From: Strongylocentrotus droebachiensis
Taxonomy: Eukaryota > Echinodermata > Echinoidea > Camarodonta > Strongylocentrotidae
Direction of reading: 5' to 3'
DNA length: 64,000 nt
Assembly (NCBI GenBank): GCA_035222895.1
Contig: JAVYIG010006808.1
Span: forward strand, 1-64,000
Shown piece by piece: positions 12,301 to 24,300 of the stretch (positions within the stretch are counted from its first letter, which is position 1; each line of letters starts with the position of its first letter). The notes under the pieces were generated by a model. The model did no database searches. It was not told the DNA's origin and saw only the letters and a list, made by a program, of their open reading frames with translations. The position numbers were made by a program, and so were the translations under genes.

Positions 12301-15300
12301 CTTCCTTCAAATTGCTTGTAATCACTCATGCGTGAAATATGCATCATCTAAGTAGCATCAACTGAAAGAGGAGACTCTAAGCTTTCCAAATATGTATCAT
12401 TCATTAATTATGGTTGTGATTAAGTTATGATAAAACATCGATACTTCTCGGTTTCGTTTTTTCTGGGACGCACTGTACACTGTTAGAACAAGTATTACAA
12501 TTTTTAATCAAGTTGGTTAAAATTTTAATCAACCACGGATTACCAGGTGAATCACACAATCGTTGGTTAAACTTTAACCAACAGCCTGTTGATTAAAATT
12601 TAATCCGTGGTTGATTACAAATTTTAATCAATTATTGGTTAAAAAAAATTGCTCAATGTTGGTTAAAATGGTGTTGATTAAACTTTAACCATTTGTTGAT
12701 TAAAACTTTAATCTTTTGTTGGTTATTTATGCTTTGTTCGGGGCTGATTCACATGTTGTTGGTTAAACTTACATGGGTCGTTGGTTAAAATTGTAACCAT
12801 TGTAGGTTAATTATTTTTGTATTCACCCGATGTTGGTTAAACTTTAGTGGGTTGTTGGTTACAGTTATAACCACTGTTGGTTAAACTTACGGGGGTTTGT
12901 AGGTCTTATCCTCGTGTTTGCAGGTAAGAAATGGTTTAATATGATTATCATCAATGCTAAGATTGAAAGGAAGAAGTGAAATAAGGTTCTTGCTCAAATT
13001 AAAAACGCTTTGTGTCCCGGCCCGTAGGTTGTAGCTCAGCCAGTAAGTTTAACGGATGACCTACCCAAATTGCATGCATGAAGACGTTTCACTTTATGAT
13101 GACATCTTATTTTATATTTAATTGTTTTAAACAATTAGATACAATTAGATTTAAAAAATAAGATTATTATTCATGCATGCAATTTGGGTAGGTGATCCGT
13201 AATAGGCCGACACTTCTCCTTCTTTAATTGGGTCTGCCTCCTTCACGGTTGAAGATTCTTGCAGACTGATGAGTGTGTGTGTGCTTACGTTAGCCAGGTG
13301 CACGGTGCAAGTAAAATGTTACTTATAGGTTGAGCTACGTACAGCCTGGGGGACACAAATCGTTTTTTATTTGAGCAAGAACCTTGTTTCACTTCTTCCT
13401 TACAATGGTAGAATTGATGATGATAATATTAAAATAATTTCTTACCTGAAAACACGGAGATAAGACCGTCCAAACCCCCATTTCTCAGGTCCTCGCGACA
13501 ACCTCCATTGTTAATTTTGTCGCACGCGTAAACTGCATGTACTTTGCATGTACTTTATTTGTATGTCGAGCGATCGCTAGCTACGCGCTTCGATATCGTT
13601 CCGTTGGGTCACGTGACCAGTACTTTAATCAACATTGATTAAACTTTAACCGGAAGGGGGCTTTCATTACTGTCGGAATTTTGTTTTTAATCCATGCTGG
13701 GTTACAATTTTTGCCAACGACTTAGACTTAACCAACATAGGTTAAAAGAAATAATTTTGATCAACACTGTTTTTAACCAACGCAAGATTAAAAGTAAATT
13801 TTAATCAACACTACATTTTTAACCAACGTTGAGCGTTTTTTAATCAACAATTTTTTAACCCGCAGTTTTTTAATACTTGTTTTAACAGTGTATAATCTAC
13901 TATATACAAATCAAACAAGTTTTACAAGCATACGTTTAAACAAAAATCTTGCCAAAGAATTGAACTGGGCTCGACTAGCACATGTGCTAGTCCCCATTAA
14001 CAACTTCAATGCATATAATTATGTGTATATTTTGTAAAAAATAGTATTCATATCTATGTCTAAATATCGTTTTAAAACTATTACTATTCAATCAACATTA
14101 CTCTTCCTTTATGTATTCGTGTATCATTATTCTTTGCATTGTATGATTGTTCATTATACTCTCATTATTGTGATATGTTGTGGTTATTAAATTCAAATTC
14201 AATTCAAAAGATATAGCAAATCATTTGAAAATACAAATCTTACTAGTTGTCTCTTCGTCAGTTTTGAAGTTGTCAGTACTGAATGGTCCAAGAGTAGCTG
14301 AAATATCAAACGAGTCACATATATTATGAACAAAGCATGGACTTAATGAAATTAGTACCAAATGGTACAGAACACTGCGTGAGAGCAAATTAAATTATTA
14401 TTTTATTTTGCTTGCTTGAATATTATTAAACATTATCACTAAAATGAAGTTAGATATATTAAATTTGCAAATGGGGTGGGGGGGATCGGGGATGCATAAT
14501 GACGAGTTGGCATATTACCTGCCTTCCCAGATCACCAAATCGTCAGAGTATTTATTCTGGCACCGGTCTCCCAATTTCTTCCCTTCTCTCTCTCTCTCTC
14601 TCTCTCTCTATCGTTTCATCAAATCATTCCACTTTATATCTCCCTCTTTACAGTCCATTTTTGTATAACATACTCTTAGCTCATACATTCTCAGGTTATA
14701 AATTCATTAAGGGCGCTGCTATATACAGTGCGTCCCAGAAAAAACGAAACCCAGAATTAACGATGTTTTATCATAACTTAGTCACATTTATAATTAATAA
14801 ATGACACGTAAAGCTTAGATCCTCCTCTTTCATTTGATTCAACTCATATGATGCATATTTCACGCATGAGTGATTAAGATCAATTTGAGGAGAGGAAACC
14901 ACAAAGTCATTTGGGGGACGGTATCTGAATTTCAAAGAGAAAATCACATTGCTAGAAAGTTGAGTTTCTGCCCTTTCATATGACAACGTCAATCAGGAAA
15001 AATGAGCAAATTTTGTGTGTGAGATAATGAAAAACTGAGTGTCAAATTTGAAAGAACATAATATTTAAATGACAAAATCATCTTTGTTTGATCAAAATCG
15101 GTTCAGAGACGGCTGAAATATAACAATTTCTAATGCTTGTGTACCACCACGAATATTAGATATTTTGACAAAATTGAAAAAACCGTTGAAAAAACACGAA
15201 ATAACGCCTTTTACGTCGTATTTCAGCCAACACCGTTATTGGCTTTTTTGTTGGCATTTTCGTGTTGCTTATATTACCCACAATTAGCCGGCTCATGTAT

Positions 15301-18300
15301 TGTTATTTTTAATTAAATAATTAGTTAACGGTCGCCATGTTTTTTGGAAAATGGAGCTCAATTGGCATGATCGTATTGGCTAAATTTCACACATTTTTGG
15401 GGTCTAAAATGACCTTCATAGCAATTTTAGGTTCTAAAAGGGCACTATAATAAAATTTAAAGAGTAGACAACGATTTAAAATGGTTTAACAGGCTGACAA
15501 AATGTAGGTCAAGAGGTTGTTTACATTTTTGAGGGAAATTCACGCGCTAGGAAATGTAATACTTTGTATTACATTGTATTACATTGGAAGGAAATGTACA
15601 AGCGTATGTACGCTTATCAAGCAAGCGCGGAAAACACCGCCAGCAAATTAAAAATAGCACGAAGGGGCTTTCATTCTAGTTATGGCTTTCATTTTGAATG
15701 GACAAGAAGAAAAATTTACGGAGTCTAAAACATTATTAGAGGATTTGGATTAATACTAAAGTTAGCACTGCACTGGAATAATTAGTTGGATATATAACGC
15801 TGAATTATTTCTTCTCGTGAGCGACCAGCGGGATTATACTCGGGTTTTGGGCTGGCCTTTGTCGTTGGGCCTGATTTTGGCCTGGTCGCACATCACACAG
15901 TGGCATCACGGCATAGGCGGGATCGAATGCTGCGTTTCACGGACGTGGCCCAGTCACCGGCAGTGCACCACATCGCCGGGTGAGTCTCTCTTTAAGGGAA
16001 TCGAAAACTGATCCGAGGGGAAACGGTTGCACCGTTTCAATACACGAAATTGAGGCGGGTAGTTGTCCCGTAAAGGCGGTCCTTAGATATTTGAAAATGC
16101 GCCCGGGAAGTGGGGAGGCTTTCTTTTGCTCATATGGTTCACTTCCTCTCACCAGGCATGAGTTCAGTGCCATGATAAAGAGATGCATGTCATACAGGGA
16201 TATGTTGGCGGCGAAGTTTTCCTCCCATTCTTTTCGTATAGGTGCGGCTACAACCGCTGCTATGGCGGGCTGCTCGGACGCCCAAATACAGCACATGGGT
16301 CGATGGGCTTCCTCCGCGCATCGCAGATATATTGATATGGTTGTTTAAATATGAGCAATGTTGCAAAGTACCGTTGGGGTTGATTTGATTTGATTCGCCA
16401 GGTATACGTACAAAATATAACAGAGTGAATGATGAGGTTAACGTGTCCGGGGCCAATGATGTAAGGGTGAGGCCGCATACACAGGAATGAATATATGTAC
16501 AACACACAGAGGAATAAGTCCCTCGCCTCGAGAGGTTAAATAAGCTAATAATAATAATAGCAATAATAATCATAATGGTGCTACAACATGAAAATGAAAA
16601 CGAAGTCAAGCAGACAACAAACATACATGCAGAACAAGAGCAAGAAAATACAATGGGATTTCAAGTTCACATTAATGCATGTTCTTTGGAATACAAAATG
16701 CTGCCCAGTCCTCTTTTCTTATTTTGTCCACAGAACAAATATGGATAGTAGGCGACTCTATCCTTTTCTGGGCCCATCGCAGGGCGGAGCGGACTGGCTG
16801 CGCCGATATGGATTTGGGGACGGTCATCCATTGGGCTGGAAAGCGGGGCCTTCGCTTGGACCAAACAAACGCATGGCTAGAGTCGATTACCAGTGGCCTG
16901 ACGAAGCCGACCGTTTTAGTGTTCACGTGGGCACGAATGACATAGAGGGATGTTCGAAGAGGGCGATGGCGAATGCGGTGAACAGATTAATCACATCGAA
17001 CACTGAGACGACAATAATATGGTCTGACATCCTAGAACGGGTAGAATATAAATGCTGTAGTCCGGAAGAGCAGAAAAAATTAGACGATAGAAGGAGGGCC
17101 TCGAACCGATACGCTCGCGCCTTGGCCGGCAGGAATGGGGGAAAGGCCATTCCACACCCCGACATAAGGCATAAGGATAGGGCTTTATATACATGTAGGC
17201 CGGACGGATTGCATCTCTCCAATGAGGGTTTGGACAGGTTTATCACTGACCTGAAGGAGGGCCTGTCCTATCTCGGTTCATCCAAGTAGTTAAACAATGA
17301 TAATGTTACAAAACACGTTGTTTGTTCTTTTATTTCAATGTTCTTATAGTTCAGTGTTCTTATATTTCAGCGTTTTTATATTTCAATGTTTAAGTCTGTT
17401 CGGGTAGCAAAGTAAATCCCGCAAAAAAGTTTGAGTCCGGCACCGCAAGATCATGTTTTTGTTGTTGGGATAAGAGTGCCTTATTTTGGGAGTAACAAAG
17501 TTGTGGAGAGTAAATAATGGTTATATGGGGCAGGTTTAGGTGGACATTGGTAAATGACCAGTTTTGCGAATGCTTCATTTCGAAATGGGCATTAACGGTT
17601 TAGTCACTTCTTTGAGGGGAATGAATTAGGCATAATGATGTGCCGGTGTTGTAGAGATAAGTTTATTACGATACTCTGTAGTCTGTTAGAGGGTTATAAA
17701 TTAGCTAAGGGCGAAAAAGTACATGCCTGTACATGTACATTGGTTAATTTGGCCAATTGAAATGTTAATTCCACCAATTGAAAGTGTAAATAGTTAAGCA
17801 TAGATATTCCCTTAGTGCACAGAAATGATGACAACGTTGTGATTTGGCGGCCGATCATATATAAATATATTCTCGTTTGGCGGTAATTTGTCAAATTATG
17901 CCTCCAAATCACTAATCACATGGTACTGATAAGTTTATTGATCAATAATTGTCATCCGATAATTTTCGATCCCACTCAATTTTTACATGCGAGGGGGTTG
18001 CCAATGTATATTCAGTCGAATTTGTTCGCATGTCAATTCTTAGTTTTCCGGCCCCCATTCGATTTGAATGCGGGGGGACCTAGTTGTACCTACACATTTT
18101 CAAACTCAGGGTGTCACGCTTTAATCTTAGGCATCATCCGATCTTACAGGCGGAGAGGCTGGTATATAATACATCTATATTCTATAACTTTAGGCATCAC
18201 TCGATTTTATAGGCGGGGGGCTGATATAATGACTTAATGTATATAAGTTTAGCCTAGGCATCACTCGATTTCATAGGCGGGGGGCTGATATAATGACTTA

Positions 18301-21300
18301 ATGTATATAAGTTTAGCCTAGGCATCACTCGATTTCATAGGCGGGGGGCCTAGCATAACTTTAGGCATCACTTGATTTTATAGGCGGGGGGCTGATATAA
18401 TGACTTAATGTATATAAGTTTAGCCTAGGCATCACTCGATTTCATAGGCGGGGGGCCTAGCATTGCATTTGTAAGCATTTTTTATGATTCAATATATCTG
18501 TGTTATTTTGTTATGACACACAGAAAATCAAAATGTGCAAAATAAGCGTCCATCTCAAAATGTTAATAAAGCCACGACATAAACGCAAATTTGGTTGTTT
18601 GTTATTTTGTTAGCCGTGAATAATAGGTTTTCCCGGCCAATTTCGTCAAAGCAGCGATCAATTTCACTAACGTGCATTAATTTTTGAGCGAATTTTCTCC
18701 ACTCGTTGTTCCCCTGTTTCATTTTTGAACTTTTTGCATTCAATTTCGTTTCGAGTCACTGAATTTTCTAAACATGCACATTCAAATTAAAGCTAGGTTC
18801 AGTCAATTTGTAAACGCATAAGCGTCGTTCAATTTCGCCAATGTTGAGTGGGAGGAGAATTCTTTGTCGAATTGCGGTTTCATTTTCGTCTCTGGGCAAC
18901 CTCTTTCGCAATCGGGTCATTCAAATTAAAACTAGACCTTATAATCATTGTTTGAGGCTCGATGTTTATACGAAAACTAACTTTTTCATGTTCATTTTTT
19001 GGATCTATGATCTTTTCTGACATAATTTCACATTATATAGTCTTCTTATTTGTCTGATAGATTTATATTGCTTTTCTTATTTTGTTTTCTCTTTCGTTCG
19101 ATCTTTATTTTTGTTGAAACATTTGTTTATACATGTCTTCATAATTATTTGTCATTACAAATGAGGTTATTTTTTAAATGGTTTGTTTTTATTAATCTTG
19201 ATTGAGTAGGTCATCTTTCTTTCTTTTCGTGTTACATCTTTTTCTTTATTCATCATTATATTTTGTTTCCATCATGTCCATGTTTAAAGTTCAACTCTAC
19301 CGCTGTCAGCTTGTGCTTAGAAGAGAAGTCACAAATTGTGCACCTTCTCTGGGGACAGTTACCTGTGTAATGACAGATATCTTCTAACGAATACGCATGT
19401 CATTCCTACAAGTAGACTTAGCATTGAATTATTAAAATGGAAGTGACAAATTAACATCAAATGAAAAGCAATGCAAAAATGTCACATATGTATGCCTAAT
19501 CACGAAATTGAATGCTCGAATACATACCACCGTCTGTCCGGCGCGAATTTGAATGCTCTTTGCACGCTTTTCTATAAAATTGAATGCTCATTTTGCACGT
19601 CTCCGTGACGAGAGTATGAAATCGCATGCTACTAAATCAAATTGAACGACGCAATTAACTTTTTGAATGTTGATCGTCATAGTCATTCAATTTCGCACGA
19701 ACTTGAATGAACGTAACGTTAATTCAGATGCTAAGTTTACGAAGTTGGGCGGAAAAACCTAGTAGTACGTTTACAGTGTCTTTAATACAGTGATGTTTTT
19801 CGGCGGTGATATCTAACGGCAATTTAATCCATAGGTAAAGTCTAGCATTTGCGAATGACACTAAGTCTTTAGAAACAGTTAACAAACCATTGATCTTACC
19901 GTAACATGTAGGTAGTGTAACAGGAGACAGGTCACCATCATCACAAGAGAACTCTGTAGCCCTTGTCGTACCCGTGGAAAAGCCAGAGTCACACGTTACA
20001 TTGAAAGTCGTACCATGCGTGACTGAACCCCCTGACGAATAGTCTGAATCCGGTACAGCACTCACAACGCAATTTGCTGAAGAAAACAAATATTATATTA
20101 AATGTCAAGTTCAATGATTAAATCAGGAAAGTATTTCTAAATGTTCTTTGAATGTGATTGTCAGTGTCACATAAATATCTATCACGAATCGTTGTCTTTT
20201 AGTTGTTGTTATGGATTGTGAATAATTGGAGTACCTATTAAGTGTTATGTCCTATTAAAAACGTTTTAACTGTATTTGTACAACTTATCCATATGCCGAT
20301 TATTTTGGAAATTTCAGATGGCAGGCGCTTAAAGTACAGTCATGTACTCTATGAAGCCCCCCCCCCCCCCATTCCACGCATTTAAAACATATCATCCAAG
20401 TTATATTCAAAGAAAAGGAATCCATTCAATGTGCGTGTCAGACGCAAATGTCGTTCCAACATCACTGCCGATAAATTTTCTAAATAATAAAACACATTTC
20501 ATAAGGCTTTCTATAAATTGACCCCTGCAAATATTACAATGACATTTTGTGACATGTATTGGATATACCATAGGTTCTTTTTTTCTAGGTATTTGTGTTG
20601 TATCATATAATATTCCCTACATTGTTCCTTTGTCAAATTTTATCTTCAGATTTCATCTTAACACCCATTGCATTAGCTTTCTTAAGAACCTACTACTTTG
20701 ATAATACATTTAATCACACACGTAATACCCGGTGTATTGGTTTATTAAGAACCTACCATTTTCATAACACACCTTTAGCACCAAAGTTTAACACCCAGTA
20801 AACTTACCTAAGCAGACTGGTTCATCGTCATTCCAATCGCCGTCACCACACGTGATGGATGAGGAGCCAACCAATGTGTAACCATTGCTACACCTGTATG
20901 ACACCTGTTCGTTATGGTAGAAAGGGATTGAATCTCCATAGCGGACTCCGTTGTCAAAATCGTCAAGAGGGGGACATTTCGCTGTGTCCATGAGAAATGT
21001 TCAATAAAAGAATATTAAGGAGGGCGATAACTCTGAACATCAAGATAAAGTACAACAATACACAGGCAAATACATCACTAAATATGGAAAGTATTTCATA
21101 AATGATAACTAAATAGACATTAAAAAAAAGAATACAATGTGTGTGCAGTCCTCATTATTTGATGTATTTCTTTGTTTATTATTCGTTCGATGAATATATT
21201 CTAAGCTAGGATAGTAAATAGTCACGGCCACAACGTGGCAGAAAAACAGAGTTAAAAGACGAGTGTTCTGTTCTGAAGCTGTGCGTAAAAAAGGTAAGTT

Positions 21301-24300
21301 GTTAGATCAACTGATGTTATCCTTATTTATGTTGAGGTAAAAAAGGAGCATTTTCTACTGGTATCCAACAATTATTGGTGGAAGCCTAAAAAGCAAGATC
21401 TTTTGCTTTCACGCATTTTGTGTAGCTGCATAGCTTTTATGTCACGCTTGCCACCTTTTACGAGCAGGAGATGGAATGAATATTTGCCTATTACCGTAAC
21501 ACACTGGAGGATCGTCGTTGAAATTGCCGTTGTTACATGTCAAGTCCTGGTCGGTGCCGGTACCGGTTGAGTAACCGGGGTCGCAATTAACCGTAATTGT
21601 GGAAGCGTGATCGACCGGAGGTTGTTGCACAGCGTAATCGGAGTTGTCCACGACAGGCGGACTACACATACCTGGTGAATGATAAAAAGACATGTGATAA
21701 TTTGTCCACGTGTGTAATGTATCACTTGTAAGAATGTGTTGGCAATCGTAAAAGCTTTTGAAAAATCACAACTCAAAGGCATTATCAATACTCTATTGGG
21801 TATGCTATGGCAGGACATCATTTCTGGAATATGTAACGTGCAATTACGTAAATTGTTATAGTGCCGCTTCCACGTTTCAAAAAGAGATAAGCAAGGCTAT
21901 TGAAATTTCCTTAAGTTCATTTCCAAAATTTCTTTGTGATTGTGTTTATTATGTTTTCTGGGTTATCCGTTACATACTAACGTGTGTTTACGATTATCTG
22001 TCACGTGTGTTCGTGTGTGTGTGTGGGGGGGGGGGGAGGTGGAAATTCAATATAATTAAAAAGAGGATGGGTATAGGAATGAAGAGAGCAAGAGGGAGAG
22101 AGACAAAGGGAAAAAAGGGGGCAGGGTAGGAAGGATGGAAGGGCAGAGGGAGAGAGCTGAGGCGATCTTGTTTAATTTACCACCATTATGTACACATGTG
22201 CAATTCAGCCACTGACTGCGAGACATTTTTGAATAAATCCTTTGTTGAATTGAATTGAATTGAATAATACAAGGGTAGGAAGAGATTCAGGCTAGAATGT
22301 GGTTTGATTATCAAACTAATCAATCCATAATCCATGGTACCAAAGAGATGCAACAGTCCACGTTACAGCATAACACACTGTTTTAATGGTAAGAAAGAAG
22401 AATATATTATAGTTGATTAGGTAGGAAGAAAATAAGGAAAAACTCAACTTTTCCTTTAAAAACAAACAAACTTAAGAACCTATTGATTATAAAGCTGCGA
22501 TTTGTTTTCTTTGTTTGTTGTTGTTGTTTAAATGCGTCTTTTTATTTATATGAACACGTACCTTTGTACGCTAAAAAAAAATCTATTGAATGGGCCACCC
22601 TTTAAACATAAAGGTGAACTAACAAAATAAATGATTGACTATACATCATTAAATAAATGAATGCACAATTTAAAAAAAAATTGTAGAAATAATATGATTC
22701 AAGTACATTTACATTGCTATTTGAAACTAATTAAATGAATATCATGATGGTGGTATTAAAACAAAGTTATGTTGAAGGAGAAGAAGAAGAAAATCTTACC
22801 GTAGCAGGTTGGTTTGGTCGAGGGATCATAGACTCCACTGCGGCATGTTGTTGTTGATACCCCGGACAAGGTATAGTTCGTGTTACATACATAAATGAGA
22901 ACCTCGCCGTTACTGAAATTGTCTTGATCTGGAATGACGCCTCCATTGGTCACAGTGGGTTTGGCACAGTTGGCTGTTATGTAAAAAAGATTGGAATATA
23001 ATAACGATTAAGATAATAATAATTATAATAATGATATTAATAATACAAAATTAATAGTAATGAAAATAATAATAGTGATAATAGTAATAACAATAATAAT
23101 GTTAGTACATTTAACAGCAACAACAACAACAACAATAATGTAGATTAATGTCGTGCCAAAGGACATGCCACGGTGGAATTGGAACATCAAACCATGTGAT
23201 TCACAGTCGGCTCACTGACGTATCCACTAGAACATGAAATCTCTCATATAGTAAGAAATATTGTCCTGGAATGCTTTCGACTTTAACTCTCTCTCTCATA
23301 TACTACAGTATCGTTTAATCTATCAAGTCCATTATCAGTAAAGGCCCGGTCACACAGCCCTCCACGGGCGTATCGCGGCCGAATCACGGCCAAAAATTTC
23401 TGCCCGTGAAGCAGACGCTGTTGGACGCTTTGAGGTCGCGATAAAGGCCCGGTCACACAGCCTTTCGCGTCTGTATCGCGGGTAAAATTTCGCGATTTTT
23501 TTTTTGCCCGTGGTGGAAAATGTGCAAAATTGGCTTACCCGCGGTTTACCCGTGGTATGCCCGCGGAACAGACGCCGGCGACTGTTCCGCGTCCTTATCG
23601 CGGGTGAAGCGCAGCGGTACCGCGGCCTACCACGGGTATAATAAAGCAGCCGAACCGGGCTGTAGAAATCATAACCGCTCCGTGCTTACACGCGGTACAC
23701 ACGCTAATGCATATTAGCGGTACAGACGCGGTACAGACGCGGAACAAACGTGCTATGACCGTGCTCCACCCGCGATTACCCGCTAAAATTTCGCGTCCTA
23801 CCACGTGTAACCACGTCTTAACCGCGGCCGTAGCACGTCCTAGCACGTTCGTTCCGCGTCTGTACCGCGTCTTTACCGCGTGTGTACCACGTGTACCGCC
23901 CGCGATTACCCGCGGTCTAAATTTTTGGGCAGCCCAAAACTTTTTCGCGCGGCCAACCGCGTGTGAATTTCTTACCGCGTGTAACGACGGGTAAAGTACG
24001 GCTGTATCGCGTCTTTATCGCGACCTCAAAGCGTCCAACAGCGTCTGCTTCACGGGCAGAAACTTTTGGCCGTGATTCGGCCGCGATACGCCCGTGGAGG
24101 GCTGTGTGACCGGGCCTTTAAGAAACGCTGTGTTTGATTTGTGTCTGGAAAAGAAAGACTGCGTTTTATGAATCCTGCGATAATCATGAAATAGATTGTT
24201 GGGGGTATTTTGTATTAAGATGTATTTTGTATTTGACAGTGTCTTGAACAAATTATTTTCAAATTATCACATTTTTCACGTTTTCTTGTAAGATGCCTCT

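Larger units (their letters stand above)
15448..18650 (+). mobile_element. Tyrosine-recombinase/SGNH-hydrolase element, copy 1 (decayed)
   Basis: Shares its left end (TAATAAAATTTAAAGAGTAG), hydrolase region and right end (GTTAGCCGTGAATAAT, near 18595-18630) with the copy at about 24464-27660. It contains a recombinase C-terminal fragment (15834-16348), a frameshifted SGNH ORF (16679-17289) and a terminal minisatellite (18130-18470). Recombinase plus SGNH hydrolase suggests a DIRS/Ngaro-like element; the reverse transcriptase is absent, so this is a deletion derivative. Ends are approximate. Confidence 0.75.
1182..19899 (-). other. Gene A large intron between CCP module 5 and the ZP domain
   Basis: An 18.7 kb phase 1 intron. 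It holds a dispersed MITE (1431-1622), a poly-T/poly-G run (2060-2090), a Gypsy element (2305-11270), two foldbacks (11596-13890), a half foldback (14723-15005), a recombinase/SGNH element (about 15448-18650) and an inverted motif array (18640-19705). Between 13900 and 14700 I see only AT-rich DNA with a LINE-like ATTCAA-repeat tail near 14190 and a (TC)n run at 14586-14610. Confidence 0.6.

Noticed and set aside
23520-24251. Several 65-95 codon frames in the GC-rich foldback
   Set aside because: They arise from stop-poor GC-rich repeats, occur on both strands and have no domain.
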